Notes: generated from the letters alone by a model not told the origin. DNA of 19,438 nucleotides from Paracoccaceae bacterium (GCA_021767525.1 JAASTF010000029.1:1-19438); one strand, 5' to 3'; counted from the first letter of the stretch, positions 7,128 to 15,689 are shown. Translations and numbers: made by a program.

Positions 7128-10100
7128 GTGACAGACACCGACGCCCCGCAAAACGACCCGGGCGCACAGGCCCGCAAAACACACCGTTGGCTGCCCCGGC
7201 TGCTTTGGTCGCTGGGCGTGATTGTCGTCGTGTTCGCGGCGGTTCTGGCAGCGCTGCAATGGGCGGTTGGCCGCGATTTCACGGTGCCGGGCTGGTTGCG
7301 CGCCGAGGCCGAGGCGCAGTTGAACGCCAATGCGGCGGGGCTGGACATCGCGGTGGGCGAAATCGTCGCCCGCGTCGACGAAGGCTGGCGCCCGCGGGTG
7401 CTGCTGCGCGATGTCGACGTGGCCCGCCCCGATGGCCAGCCGCTGGTAACCCTTGCGCGGGTCGATGCGGGCCTGTCGATGCCCGCGCTGCTGCGTGGCC
7501 ATCTGCGCCCGGCCTCGGTCCGGCTGGCGGGGGCGTCGCTGCGGCTGCGGCGGCTGAGCGATGGCAGTTTCGACCTGGCCCTGGGCGAGGCGCTGACGCC
7601 GGTGGGCCAAAGCGCATCGTTGACGCAATTGCTGAAAACCCTGGATGATGCGCTGTCGCGGCCCGAATTGCAGCGGCTGCGCCGGATCGAGGCCGAGGCA
7701 TTGACCCTGCGTTACGAAGACCTGCGCCTGGATCGCGGTTGGACGGTCGATGGCGGGCGGCTGCGGCTGGACCGATCCGGCAACGCACTGGATATCAGCG
7801 CGGATTTCGCGCTGCTGGGCGGTGGCGATACCGTCACCACGCTCGAGCTGAATTACAGCAGCGCCATCGGTCGCTTGGGGGCGCAGTTCGGCGTGAACCT
7901 GGCCGATATGGCGGCGCAGGATATCGCGGTGCATTCGCCGGCGCTGGCATGGCTGGGCGTGCTGCGGGCGCCGATCTCGGGGGCGATGCGCGTGGCCGTT
8001 GACGACCGGGGCAAGCTGGGCCCGCTGAGCGCGGCGTTGCAGATAGGGCCGGGGGTCTTGCAGCCCACCGACGAAACCCGCCCGGTGCCCTTTGACAGCC
8101 TGCGCGCCTACATGACCTATGCGCCCGACGCGCAGCGGCTGGTGTTCGACGACCTGACGCTGGTCAGCCCCTGGGCCCGCCTGCGGGCCGAGGGCGCGGC
8201 GGTGATGCAGGGTGTCAAAGATGGCTGGCCCACGCAGTTTACCGGGCAATTCAGCATGTCCGAGCTGCGCGCCAATCCGAACGGCCTTTATCCCGAACCT
8301 ATCGAGATCGCCGGCGCGGATGCCGATATGCGGTTGCGCCTCGACCCGTTCGAGCTTGAAATGGGGCGGATGACCGTGCGCGACGGCGACCATGCCCTGC
8401 AGCTGGCGGGCCGTCTGCTGGCCGCGCCCGAGGGATGGGTGCTGGGCCTGCAGGGCGGCATGGACGGCATCGCCCCCGAGAGGGTGCTGGCCCTGTGGCC
8501 GGAAACCGTCAAGCCGCGCACCCGCAGCTGGATCGCCCAGAATATCCACAAGGCGCAGCTGCGCGATATCGAACTGGCCTATCGCACCATCCCGCGCGAG
8601 GGGCCTGACCTGTATCTGGGCCTGCGCTTCGATGGGGCGGAACTGAGTTTCCTGAAAACCTTTCCCCGCATCACCGGCGCATCGGGCCAGGTCACGCTGC
8701 GCGACAGCCGCTTTGTCGTCAGCGCCGATGGCGGGCAGGTGGCCGCGCCGCAGGGCGGGGCGGTCGATGTGACGGGCACCACATTCATCGTGCCCGATGT
8801 GCGCATCCGCCAGGCGCCCGCCCAGGTCGCGCTGAATACGCGTTCGACCATCACGGCGGCGCTGGCGCTGCTGGATCTCGAACCGTTCAACTACCTTCAA
8901 AAGGTGGGCCGCCCGGCGACGATGGCCGATGGGCGCGCGGCCGTGCAGGGGCAGATCGACCTGATACTGAAACAGCGGCTCAGCCCTGACGAGGTGGGCA
9001 TTCGCGCCACCGCGCAATTGCGCGACGTGCGCAGCGAAGACATCATGCCGGGCCGTGTGCTGACCGCGCCCGCGCTGACCGTCGATGTCACGAAATCGCG
9101 GTTGCGGATCGGCGGGCAGGGCCGTGTCGGCTCCGTGCCCTTCGACGCCACATGGGAGGCGCCGCTGGGCCCCGGCGCCAGCGGCAGCCGCGTCAGTGGC
9201 GAGGTCGAACTGTCGCCCGATTTCGCGCAGGAATTCAACCTTGGCCTGCCGCCCGGCACCTTCAGCGGCCAGGCCCCCGCGACCATCGACCTCGACCTGC
9301 CGGCCGACGGGCCTCCGAGGTTTGCCATGCGTTCGGCGCTTGGCGGTCTGGGGCTGGCGGTTCCGCCGTTGGGCTGGTCGCTGCCGCGCGCGCAGACCGG
9401 CACGCTGAAACTGGTCGGCCTTCTGGGCGAGCGGCCGCGGATCGACTCGCTGGTTCTGGATACGCCGGGCCTTTACGCGTCGGGGCAGGTCACGTTGCGC
9501 GATGACGGTCAACTGGCCGAGGCGCGGTTCGACCGCGTGCGGGCGGGCAGCTGGCTGGATGCCCCCGTCACGCTGCGCGGCCGCGGCCCCGGCGCAACCC
9601 CGGCGGTTTCGGTCATCGGCGGCAGCGTCGATCTGCGCCGCAGCAGCCTGGGCGGTGGCGCGGGCGGCAATAGCGGGCCGGGCGCGCCGGTGACGCTGGC
9701 GCTGGATCGGTTGCAAATCTCGGACGGGATCGCATTGACGGGGTTCCGCGGCGATTTCACCACCGATGGCGGCATGGACGGCAGCTTTGTCGCGCGCGTC
9801 AACGGGCAGGCCCCGATCAGCGGGCGGGTCTTGCCCCGCTCGGGCCGCAGCGCCTTTCGCATCCTGTCGCAGGATGCCGGCGCGGTGTTCGCGGCGGCCG
9901 GTCTGCTGAAGCGCGCGCGCGAGGGCGCGCTGGACCTGACCTTGCTGCCGGCGGGTGGGCCGGGCAGCTATGACGGCTTTCTGACGGTCGAGCGTGTGCG
10001 CTTACGCGACGCGCCGGCCCTGGCCGAATTGCTGAACGCGGTCAGCATCGTCGGGCTGCTCGATCAACTGGGCGGCCCGGGCATCCTGTTCAACGAGGTC

Positions 10101-10421
10101 GAGGCCGAATTCAGGCTGACGCCCGACCAGGTTATCGTGAAACGCTCGTCGGCCACGGGATCGTCTCTGGGTATTTCGATGGACGGCGTCTATTCGATGG
10201 CCAGCGACCGGATGGACATGCAGGGTGTTTTCTCGCCGCTTTACATGCTGAACGGCATCGGCTCGATCCTGACCCGCAAGGGCGAGGGGTTGATCGGCTT
10301 CAATTACCGTCTTACGGGAACGGCGGATGCGCCGCGCGTGCAGGTCAACCCGCTGTCGATCTTCACCCCCGGCATGTTTCGCGAAATTTTCCGCCGTCCG
10401 GCGCCGCAGGTAACGCAATAG
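7128..10421 (+). CDS. AsmA-like / YhdP-like (DUF3971) inner-membrane envelope protein
   Basis: A 1097-residue protein with one N-terminal membrane anchor (about 25-46, LLWSLGVIVVVFAAVLAALQW) and a very long periplasmic beta-rich body. The C-terminal ~160 residues (LDLTLLPAGGPGSYDGFLTV through SPLYMLNGIGSILT to FTPGMFREIFRRP) match the AsmA-like C-terminal region; the middle corresponds to DUF3971. Relatives in E. coli (YhdP, TamB, YdbH) form a hydrophobic groove spanning the periplasm and move phospholipids to the outer membrane; I infer that role. The start is GTG 7128 with a weak Shine-Dalgarno (AGGCAG), and the charged cytoplasmic tail before the anchor looks reasonable. queA follows after 4 bases, so the two share a transcript. 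A very long antisense frame over this gene is a composition shadow. Confidence 0.87.
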   Translation: MTDTDAPQNDPGAQARKTHRWLPRLLWSLGVIVVVFAAVLAALQWAVGRDFTVPGWLRAEAEAQLNANAAGLDIAVGEIVARVDEGWRPRVLLRDVDVARPDGQPLVTLARVDAGLSMPALLRGHLRPASVRLAGASLRLRRLSDGSFDLALGEALTPVGQSASLTQLLKTLDDALSRPELQRLRRIEAEALTLRYEDLRLDRGWTVDGGRLRLDRSGNALDISADFALLGGGDTVTTLELNYSSAIGRLGAQFGVNLADMAAQDIAVHSPALAWLGVLRAPISGAMRVAVDDRGKLGPLSAALQIGPGVLQPTDETRPVPFDSLRAYMTYAPDAQRLVFDDLTLVSPWARLRAEGAAVMQGVKDGWPTQFTGQFSMSELRANPNGLYPEPIEIAGADADMRLRLDPFELEMGRMTVRDGDHALQLAGRLLAAPEGWVLGLQGGMDGIAPERVLALWPETVKPRTRSWIAQNIHKAQLRDIELAYRTIPREGPDLYLGLRFDGAELSFLKTFPRITGASGQVTLRDSRFVVSADGGQVAAPQGGAVDVTGTTFIVPDVRIRQAPAQVALNTRSTITAALALLDLEPFNYLQKVGRPATMADGRAAVQGQIDLILKQRLSPDEVGIRATAQLRDVRSEDIMPGRVLTAPALTVDVTKSRLRIGGQGRVGSVPFDATWEAPLGPGASGSRVSGEVELSPDFAQEFNLGLPPGTFSGQAPATIDLDLPADGPPRFAMRSALGGLGLAVPPLGWSLPRAQTGTLKLVGLLGERPRIDSLVLDTPGLYASGQVTLRDDGQLAEARFDRVRAGSWLDAPVTLRGRGPGATPAVSVIGGSVDLRRSSLGGGAGGNSGPGAPVTLALDRLQISDGIALTGFRGDFTTDGGMDGSFVARVNGQAPISGRVLPRSGRSAFRILSQDAGAVFAAAGLLKRAREGALDLTLLPAGGPGSYDGFLTVERVRLRDAPALAELLNAVSIVGLLDQLGGPGILFNEVEAEFRLTPDQVIVKRSSATGSSLGISMDGVYSMASDRMDMQGVFSPLYMLNGIGSILTRKGEGLIGFNYRLTGTADAPRVQVNPLSIFTPGMFREIFRRPAPQVTQ

Positions 10422-10425
10422 GCCG

Positions 10426-11487
10426 ATGAAACTAGCTGATTTCGATTTTGATCTGCCCGAGGGGTTGATCGCCACCCGTCCGGCGCGGCCGCGCAGCGCG
10501 GCCCGATTGCTTTTGGCGCAAGGCGACGCGATCGACGACAGGCACGTCTTTGACCTGCCCCAGATCCTGCGTCCGGGCGACCGGCTGGTTCTGAACGACA
10601 CCAGGGTGATCCCCGCGCGCCTGTCGGGCCAGCGCCACCGCGACACCGGGCAGGGCCCCGTCAGCGCGCGGATCGAGGTGACGCTGCTTGAGCCGCGCGC
10701 CGATGGCACCTGGGCTGCATTGCTGAAACCGTTGCGCAAGGTCGCGGTTGGCGAAGACATCGTCTTTTCCCCCGATCTGTCCGCCCGGTTGGAGGTCCGC
10801 GACGAGGGCCAGGCGCATCTGCGTTTCAACCTGACGGGCGACGATTTCGACGCCGCGCTGGCGCAGGCCGGCGCGATGCCGCTGCCGCCCTATATCGCCG
10901 CCAAGCGCGCCGCCGACGAGCAGGACAAGCACGACTACCAAACCGTCTGGGCCGAGAAATCGGGCGCCGTCGCGGCGCCCACCGCCTCGCTCCATTTCGA
11001 CCAGCCGCTGTTGCAGGCATTGGCCGAGCGCGGCGTGGAATTCACTCATGTCACCCTGCATGTGGGCGCGGGCACCTTTCTGCCGGTCAAGGTCGAGGAT
11101 GTGACCACTCACAAGATGCACGCCGAATGGGGCCACGTCAGCGCGCAGGCCGCAGCCGAGATCGCCGCGACCAAAGCCGAAGGTGGCCGCGTGATCCCGG
11201 TGGGCACCACCGCGCTGCGCCTGATCGAAACGGCGGCGCGCGACACCGGCGCGATCCAGCCGTGGGAGGGGGACACCGATATCTTCATCTACCCCGGCTT
11301 CGATTTTCGTGTGACCGATGCCTTGATGACCAATTTCCACCTGCCGAAATCGACACTGATGATGCTGGTCAGCGCCCTGATGGGGCAGGACCGCATCGGC
11401 CGCATCTATGACCACGCCATCGCGCAGGAGTATCGTTTCTTTTCCTACGGTGACGCCTCTTTGCTGATACCCGACACATCCGGTTGA
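10426..11487 (+). CDS. queA: S-adenosylmethionine:tRNA ribosyltransferase-isomerase
   Basis: A 353-residue enzyme, matching the usual ~350. It transfers and rearranges the ribosyl part of SAM onto 7-aminomethyl-7-deazaguanine at position 34 of tRNA, giving epoxyqueuosine. Diagnostic stretches are the start MKLADFDFDLPEGLIATRPA, NDTRVIPARL (about 50-59), FTHVTLHVGAGTFLPVKVED, and the C-terminal YPGFDFRVTDALMTNFHLP and KSTLMMLVSA. ATG 10426 lies 4 bases after the AsmA-like stop, with no promoter between, so expression probably depends on read-through from that gene. The other queuosine genes, including tgt which is often the neighbour, are not in this window. A weak 5-bp hairpin (11518-11522 with 11531-11535) is all I see after the stop. 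Confidence 0.95.
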   Translation: MKLADFDFDLPEGLIATRPARPRSAARLLLAQGDAIDDRHVFDLPQILRPGDRLVLNDTRVIPARLSGQRHRDTGQGPVSARIEVTLLEPRADGTWAALLKPLRKVAVGEDIVFSPDLSARLEVRDEGQAHLRFNLTGDDFDAALAQAGAMPLPPYIAAKRAADEQDKHDYQTVWAEKSGAVAAPTASLHFDQPLLQALAERGVEFTHVTLHVGAGTFLPVKVEDVTTHKMHAEWGHVSAQAAAEIAATKAEGGRVIPVGTTALRLIETAARDTGAIQPWEGDTDIFIYPGFDFRVTDALMTNFHLPKSTLMMLVSALMGQDRIGRIYDHAIAQEYRFFSYGDASLLIPDTSG

Positions 11488-11598
11488 ACCCCGCCTTTTG
11501 CCATGCGAGGCGTGCAAGCGACGCAAAAGAGTCGCAATCCGGGTATAAGCCGCGCCACATGCGCGCTAGACCCGCGCGTGACGGCCAAGGAGATGGGT

Positions 11599-12861
11599 GT
11601 GTTACAAGTATTGTCGAATACATGGGCGCTGCTTTTGGGCATGGCGCTGTTGATGCTGGGCAACGGCTTGCAGGGGTCTTTGCTGGGTGTGCGGGGTGAG
11701 GCCGCGGGCTTTACCACGTTCGAGCTGTCGGTCGTCATGTCGGCCTATTTTGTGGGTTTCCTTGGCGGCTCGCGCCTGACGCCCGAGCTGATCCGCCGGG
11801 TCGGGCATGTCCGCGTCTTCGCCGCGCTGGCCAGTTTCGTGTCCGCCGTCCTGATCCTCTATCCCGCGTTCCAGAACCCTTATGTCTGGATCATCGGCCG
11901 CGTGATCATCGGATTTTGCTTTTCCGGCGTCTATGTCACCGCCGAAAGCTGGTTGAACAACTCGGTCAACAACGACCAACGCGGGCAGGCGCTGTCGCTT
12001 TACATGATGGTGCAGATGATCGGCATCGTTGCGGCGCAGGGCGTGCTGAACCTGCCCGATGCCAGCGGCTATCTTCTTTTCATCGTCGCCTCGGTCCTGG
12101 TGTCTGTGTCCTTCGCGCCGATCCTTCTGTCGATCTCGCCCACGCCCGCTTTTGAGTCGACCAAGCCGATGACGCTGCAACAGCTGCTCAAGGTTTCGCC
12201 GCTGGGCTTTGTCGGCATGTTCTTGCTAGGCGGCGTGTTCGCCGCGCAATTCGGCATGGCGGCCGTGTTCGGCGCGGAGGCGGGGCTGAGCCTGGCGCAG
12301 ATCTCGATCTTCATCGCCACGTTCTACATTGGCGCGACGGTCGTGCAGTATCCGCTGGGCTGGCTGTCGGACCGCATGGACCGACGCGTGCTGATCCTGG
12401 TGGCCTCGGCCGCGGGCGGGGTGGCGGCGCTGGCCGCTTTCCTGGTGGGGCAGAGCTATGCGATCTTGTTGATTGCGGCTTTCGTAATCGGGGGCATGTC
12501 GAACCCGCTTTATTCGCTGCTGCTGGCCTATACCAATGATTTCCTTGATTTCGAGGATATGGCCGCCGCGTCCGGCGGCATGGTTTTCGTGAACGGCGTT
12601 GGTGCCATTTCCGGGCCGCTTGTGACCGGTTGGTTGATGAGCGTGATGGGACCTTATGGCTTTTTCATCATCATCGCCGTGCTGATGTTCGCGCTGTCGG
12701 GCTATGCCGGGTATCGCATGACCCAGCGCGCCGCGCCCTCGGTCGAAGACACCGGCAGCTACACGCCGGTCATGCCCACATCGTCGCTTGTCGCGGTCGA
12801 AGCCGCGCAAGAATATGCCGCCGAAATGGCCGAGGATGCCGAAATTTCAGACAGCCAGTAA
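11599..12861 (+). CDS. MFS transporter (12 predicted membrane helices)
   Basis: A 420-residue major facilitator superfamily carrier of the inner membrane. Hydrophobic helices begin immediately (WALLLGMALLMLGNGLQGSLLG) and recur along the chain. The conserved loop of the second half is GWLSDRMDRR (about 254-263), with a degenerate counterpart near RLTPELIRRVGHVR in the first half. Substrate unknown; it resembles the YcaD-type unassigned MFS group. A ~45-residue acidic cytoplasmic tail follows the last helix. Start choice: an in-frame ATG at 11593 abuts AAGGAG (11587-11592) with no spacing, whereas GTG 11599 lies 6 bases from it, so I prefer GTG. TATAAG at 11544-11549 is a possible -10, but no good -35 accompanies it. 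The gene stands alone between queA and the DUF924 gene. Confidence 0.88.
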   Translation: MLQVLSNTWALLLGMALLMLGNGLQGSLLGVRGEAAGFTTFELSVVMSAYFVGFLGGSRLTPELIRRVGHVRVFAALASFVSAVLILYPAFQNPYVWIIGRVIIGFCFSGVYVTAESWLNNSVNNDQRGQALSLYMMVQMIGIVAAQGVLNLPDASGYLLFIVASVLVSVSFAPILLSISPTPAFESTKPMTLQQLLKVSPLGFVGMFLLGGVFAAQFGMAAVFGAEAGLSLAQISIFIATFYIGATVVQYPLGWLSDRMDRRVLILVASAAGGVAALAAFLVGQSYAILLIAAFVIGGMSNPLYSLLLAYTNDFLDFEDMAAASGGMVFVNGVGAISGPLVTGWLMSVMGPYGFFIIIAVLMFALSGYAGYRMTQRAAPSVEDTGSYTPVMPTSSLVAVEAAQEYAAEMAEDAEISDSQ

Positions 12862-12878
12862 CAAAATGTCGCAATTGA

Positions 12879-12892
12879 AGTAAATCTTTACT
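12879..12892. promoter_or_regulatory. AGTAAA-TC-TTTACT palindrome upstream of the DUF924 gene
   Basis: A perfect 6-bp inverted repeat with a 2-base centre sits in the only strongly AT-rich part of the 97-base gap before the DUF924 gene. The flanks (TTGA / TTAA) extend the symmetry loosely. It could be an operator; no regulator can be named. No convincing -35/-10 pair was found nearby. Confidence 0.3.
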
Positions 12893-12958
12893 GTTAATTT
12901 CCGCGGCCGTCTGTGTAACACTTTTGCGTAACTAACGGGCAAAATCGTGGAGGCTCCG

Positions 12959-13549
12959 ATGGTTACCGTCGAAAAGGTGCTGGCGTTCTGGCTGGACGAG
13001 GTCGGACCGGATGGCTGGTATAATGGCGGCGAGGCGCTGGACAGCCAGGTCAAGACGCAGTTCGAAAGCGCCTGGCACAAGGCGAGCGAAGGGGCCTACA
13101 GCCTGTGGCTGACCTATCCCAGCGGTGTTCTGGCCTATATCATCCTGACCGATCAATTCCCGCGCAACATGTTCCGCGGCCATGCCGACAGCTTTGCCAC
13201 CGATGACGTGGCGCTGGCGGCCGCGAAATGCGCCATCGACAAGAAATGGGACCTGGCGATCGACGAACCTGCGCGGCAGTTCTTTTACATGCCGCTGATG
13301 CATTCGGAAAACCTGTGCGACCAGGAGCGCTGTGTGCGCCTGATGAAAGAGCGGATGCCCGCAACCGGCGATGACAACCTGTTCCACGCCAAGGCGCATC
13401 GCGAGGTGATCCGCGAATTCGGCCGCTTCCCCTATCGCAGCGAGGCGCTGTCGCGCGCGACCACCGCGCCCGAAGACGCCTATCTGGCGGCCGGTGGCTA
13501 TGGCCATACCGTGCGGCAGATGCAGCAGGATTTGGCCCAGGCCAGCTGA
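12959..13549 (+). CDS. DUF924 family protein
   Basis: A 196-residue soluble, mainly helical protein of the DUF924 family, whose fold is TPR-like. Signature stretches are the opening VEKVLAFWLDEVGPDGWY, ILTDQFPRNMFRG (about 62-74) and FFYMPLMHSE (108-117), followed by EFGRFPYRS. No biochemical function is established and none can be deduced here. ATG 12959 is preceded by GGAGG (12949-12953) at 5-base spacing, so I reject the slightly longer GTG start at 12947, which overlaps that site. No signal peptide is present. It has its own AT-rich upstream region and a 135-base gap before lpdA, so it is probably monocistronic. Confidence 0.9.
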   Translation: MVTVEKVLAFWLDEVGPDGWYNGGEALDSQVKTQFESAWHKASEGAYSLWLTYPSGVLAYIILTDQFPRNMFRGHADSFATDDVALAAAKCAIDKKWDLAIDEPARQFFYMPLMHSENLCDQERCVRLMKERMPATGDDNLFHAKAHREVIREFGRFPYRSEALSRATTAPEDAYLAAGGYGHTVRQMQQDLAQAS

Positions 13550-13574
13550 CCCAGACGCACGGTTTGGCGGAATG

Positions 13575-13596
13575 CGGCGGCGCGCTGTGCCCGCCG
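13575..13596 (+). terminator. Weak hairpin after the DUF924 gene
   Basis: CGGCGG (13575-13580) and CCGCCG (13591-13596) can pair across a 10-base loop. A mildly T-rich tail (TCTGTTGTGTC) starts about ten bases later. It is a marginal terminator candidate. Confidence 0.25.
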
Positions 13597-13627
13597 TCCG
13601 CGGTCTGTTGTGTCAGGATATGCCGCG

Positions 13628-13656
13628 TTGTCAGATTCCGGGAAATAGTTTAATGC
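13628..13656 (+). promoter_or_regulatory. Candidate lpdA promoter
   Basis: TTGTCA (13628-13633) and TAATGC (13651-13656) are separated by 17 bases, giving a leader of roughly 20-25 bases to ATG 13685. An imperfect inverted repeat, AGTT(T)AA / TTAACT, overlaps the -10 and could be a regulatory site. Prediction only. Confidence 0.4.
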
Positions 13657-13684
13657 TTAACTAGTTCTGGAATCGGAGGGCAAC

Positions 13685-15079
13685 ATGGCCGCCAAATCAT
13701 TCGATGTCGTCGTGATCGGGGCAGGGCCCGGTGGATATGTGGCCGCGATCCGCGCGGCGCAGCTGGGTCTTTCGGTGGCCGTGGTCGAACGCGAACATCT
13801 GGGCGGCATCTGCCTGAACTGGGGCTGCATCCCCACCAAGGCCATGCTGCGCAGCGCCGAGGTGTTTCACCTGATGCACCGGGCCAAGGATTTCGGGCTG
13901 AAGGCCGATGGCATCGGCTATGACCTGGACGCGGTGGTGAAACGCTCGCGCGGGGTGGCCAAGCAATTGACCAGCGGCGTGGGCCATCTGCTGAAAAAGA
14001 ACAAGGTCACCGTCATCATGGGCGCGGCCAGCATCCCTGCCAAGGGCAAGGTCAGCGTGAAAACCGACAAGGGCACCGAGGATCTGAATGCCAAGCACAT
14101 CATCCTCGCCACGGGCGCGCGCGCGCGAGAATTGCCGGGGCTCGAGGCCGATGGCGATCTGGTCTGGACATACAAGCACGCGCTGCAACCGGCGCGGATG
14201 CCCAAGAAATTGCTGGTCATCGGCTCGGGCGCAATCGGGATCGAATTCGCCAGCTTCTTCAACACGCTGGGCGCCGATACCACGGTCGTCGAAGTGATGG
14301 ACCGCATCCTGCCTGTCGAAGACGCCGAAATCAGCGCCTTTGCCAAAAAGCAGTTCGAAAAACAGGGCATGACGATCCGTCAAAAGGCGATGGTCAAGCA
14401 GCTGGACCGCGCCAAGGGCAAGGTCACCGCCCATATCGAACAGGACGGCAAGACCGAGAAGGTGGAGTTTGACACCGTCATTTCCGCCGTCGGCATCGTC
14501 GGCAATACCGAAGGCCTGGGCCTGGAAGATCTGGGCGTGAAAATCGACCGCACCCATGTGGTGACGGATGAATATTGCCGCACCGGGGTCGAAGGGCTTT
14601 ATGCCATCGGTGACATCGCCGGCGCGCCGTGGCTGGCGCACAAGGCCAGCCATGAAGGCGTCATGGTGGCCGAGATGATCGCGGGCCAGCACGTGCACCC
14701 GGTAAAGCCTGACAGCATCGCGGGCTGCACCTATTGCCACCCGCAGGTGGCCAGCGTGGGCATGACCGAGGCGCAGGCCAAAGAGGCCGGGTACGAGATC
14801 AAGGTGGGCCGGTTTCCGTTCATCGGCAACGGCAAGGCCATCGCCCTGGGCGAGCCCGAGGGCATGGTGAAAACCGTCTTCGACGCGAAAACTGGTGAGC
14901 TGCTGGGCGCGCATATGGTTGGCGCCGAGGTGACCGAGCTGATCCAGGGCTATGTCGTGGGCCGCCAGCTGGAAACCACCGAAGAAGACCTGATGCACGC
15001 GGTCTTCCCGCATCCGACCCTATCGGAAATGATGCATGAATCCGTGCTGGATGCCTGGGGCCGCGCGATCCATTACTGA
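13685..15079 (+). CDS. lpdA: Dihydrolipoyl dehydrogenase (E3)
   Basis: A 464-residue flavoprotein disulfide reductase. It reoxidises dihydrolipoamide with NAD+ as the E3 component of 2-oxoacid dehydrogenase complexes or the glycine cleavage system. The FAD-binding GAGPGG is at 12-17, the redox-active disulfide is C43/C48 in GGICLNWGCIPTK, the NAD-binding GSGAIG is at 180-185, and the second FAD stretch is GLYAIGDIAGAP. The C-terminal catalytic pair H443/E448 (HPTLSE) is intact. ATG 13685 follows GGAGGG at ideal spacing. No E1, E2 or lipoylated-protein gene is nearby, so which complex it serves cannot be told. It ends 5 bases before the rhodanese stop on the other strand, with no terminator visible between them. 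Confidence 0.95.
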   Translation: MAAKSFDVVVIGAGPGGYVAAIRAAQLGLSVAVVEREHLGGICLNWGCIPTKAMLRSAEVFHLMHRAKDFGLKADGIGYDLDAVVKRSRGVAKQLTSGVGHLLKKNKVTVIMGAASIPAKGKVSVKTDKGTEDLNAKHIILATGARARELPGLEADGDLVWTYKHALQPARMPKKLLVIGSGAIGIEFASFFNTLGADTTVVEVMDRILPVEDAEISAFAKKQFEKQGMTIRQKAMVKQLDRAKGKVTAHIEQDGKTEKVEFDTVISAVGIVGNTEGLGLEDLGVKIDRTHVVTDEYCRTGVEGLYAIGDIAGAPWLAHKASHEGVMVAEMIAGQHVHPVKPDSIAGCTYCHPQVASVGMTEAQAKEAGYEIKVGRFPFIGNGKAIALGEPEGMVKTVFDAKTGELLGAHMVGAEVTELIQGYVVGRQLETTEEDLMHAVFPHPTLSEMMHESVLDAWGRAIHY

Positions 15080-15084
15080 CAGGC

Positions 15085-15438
15085 TTAGCGCGTGACGGCC
15101 CCGCCCGCGCGCGCCCAATCGCTGAGCCCGCCAAGGTTTACCACCTCGGCATAGCCCATCCGCTCCAGCAGCCGCTTGGCCTGGGCCGAGCGTGCGCCCG
15201 ACGCGCAATAGACCGCCACGGGCATATCCGGCGCCAGCGCCGGGTGGCTGTCGGGGTGGCGCGTGTCGGCCATCGTGGGCAGGCGCATCAACGGGATGTT
15301 CACCGCGCCCGCCGCCTGGCCGGTCATTGACAGCTCGGACGGCTCACGCACATCCACCAATGTCATCTCGCCCGCTGTGATGCGCGGCAGAATGGCGTTG
15401 AAATCGACGGCAGGGGCGGGGTTCAGAAATGCGAACAT
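15085..15438 (-). CDS. Rhodanese-like domain protein
   Basis: A 117-residue single-domain rhodanese, probably a cytoplasmic sulfurtransferase that carries sulfur as a cysteine persulfide. The catalytic cysteine is C78 in the six-residue loop CASGARS. The CH2A-like VDVREPSEL (28-36), GAVNIPL (44-50) and C-terminal NLGGLSDWARAG are also typical. The frame is open further upstream to 15498, but ATG 15438 gives the normal single-domain length and AAAGGA lies about 10 bases upstream. It is divergent from uvrA across a 251-base gap and convergent with lpdA. The physiological sulfur acceptor cannot be inferred. Confidence 0.9.
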   Translation of the reverse strand: MFAFLNPAPAVDFNAILPRITAGEMTLVDVREPSELSMTGQAAGAVNIPLMRLPTMADTRHPDSHPALAPDMPVAVYCASGARSAQAKRLLERMGYAEVVNLGGLSDWARAGGAVTR

Positions 15439-15504
15439 CGGGCGGTGTCCTTTTGCCTGGGTCGTCTGCCAGATGGGCCAGGGGTGTGCATCGGTCAAGC
15501 CAAG

Positions 15505-15545
15505 GCTGGCAAATAAATTCTAAAAAGTGAATATAAAATCGCCCG
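15505..15545. promoter_or_regulatory. AT-rich divergent promoter zone between rhodanese and uvrA
   Basis: This short segment is far more AT-rich than its surroundings. It contains TATATT and TAGAAT on the minus strand (rhodanese direction), plus TTGCCC near 15556-15551 with sub-optimal spacing. It probably carries the rhodanese promoter; the exact elements cannot be fixed by eye. Confidence 0.3.
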
Positions 15546-15608
15546 CTTGGGGCAAATCGGCGCAGACTGCTGCATTTGGCGGCAGGTCTTGTCAGTATGG
15601 CGGCAAAC

Positions 15609-15623
15609 GTTCCTGTTACGTTC
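15609..15623 (+). promoter_or_regulatory. LexA (SOS) box upstream of uvrA
   Basis: A perfect GTTC-N7-GTTC direct repeat (spacer CTGTTAC) lies 66 bases upstream of the uvrA ATG. This is the known alphaproteobacterial LexA-binding motif, first worked out in Rhodobacter sphaeroides and differing from the gamma-proteobacterial CTG-N10-CAG. A TTGTCA at 15589-15594 could be a -35, with the box covering the -10 region. The gene is therefore predicted to be DNA-damage inducible. Confidence 0.8.
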
Positions 15624-15689
15624 GCACATATTGGTTGGAGACTCGGCTGCGCTCGCCTATGTGTTAACCGTTGGTTTCCGGGGGCAGAG

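Noticed and set aside
7083..9716. An 877-codon open frame on the minus strand opposite the AsmA-like gene
   Set aside because: It is Arg/Gln/His/Pro-rich with no recognisable domain and mirrors the third-position GC bias of the real plus-strand gene, which has a membrane anchor and a known C-terminal domain. It also runs through the bcp promoter region.
10432..11526. A 364-codon minus-strand frame antisense to queA
   Set aside because: queA is certain from its conserved motifs; the antisense frame shows only low-complexity shadow sequence.
13697..15013. A 438-codon minus-strand frame antisense to lpdA
   Set aside because: Its His/Gly/Arg-rich composition and lack of domains mark it as a GC-bias shadow of lpdA.
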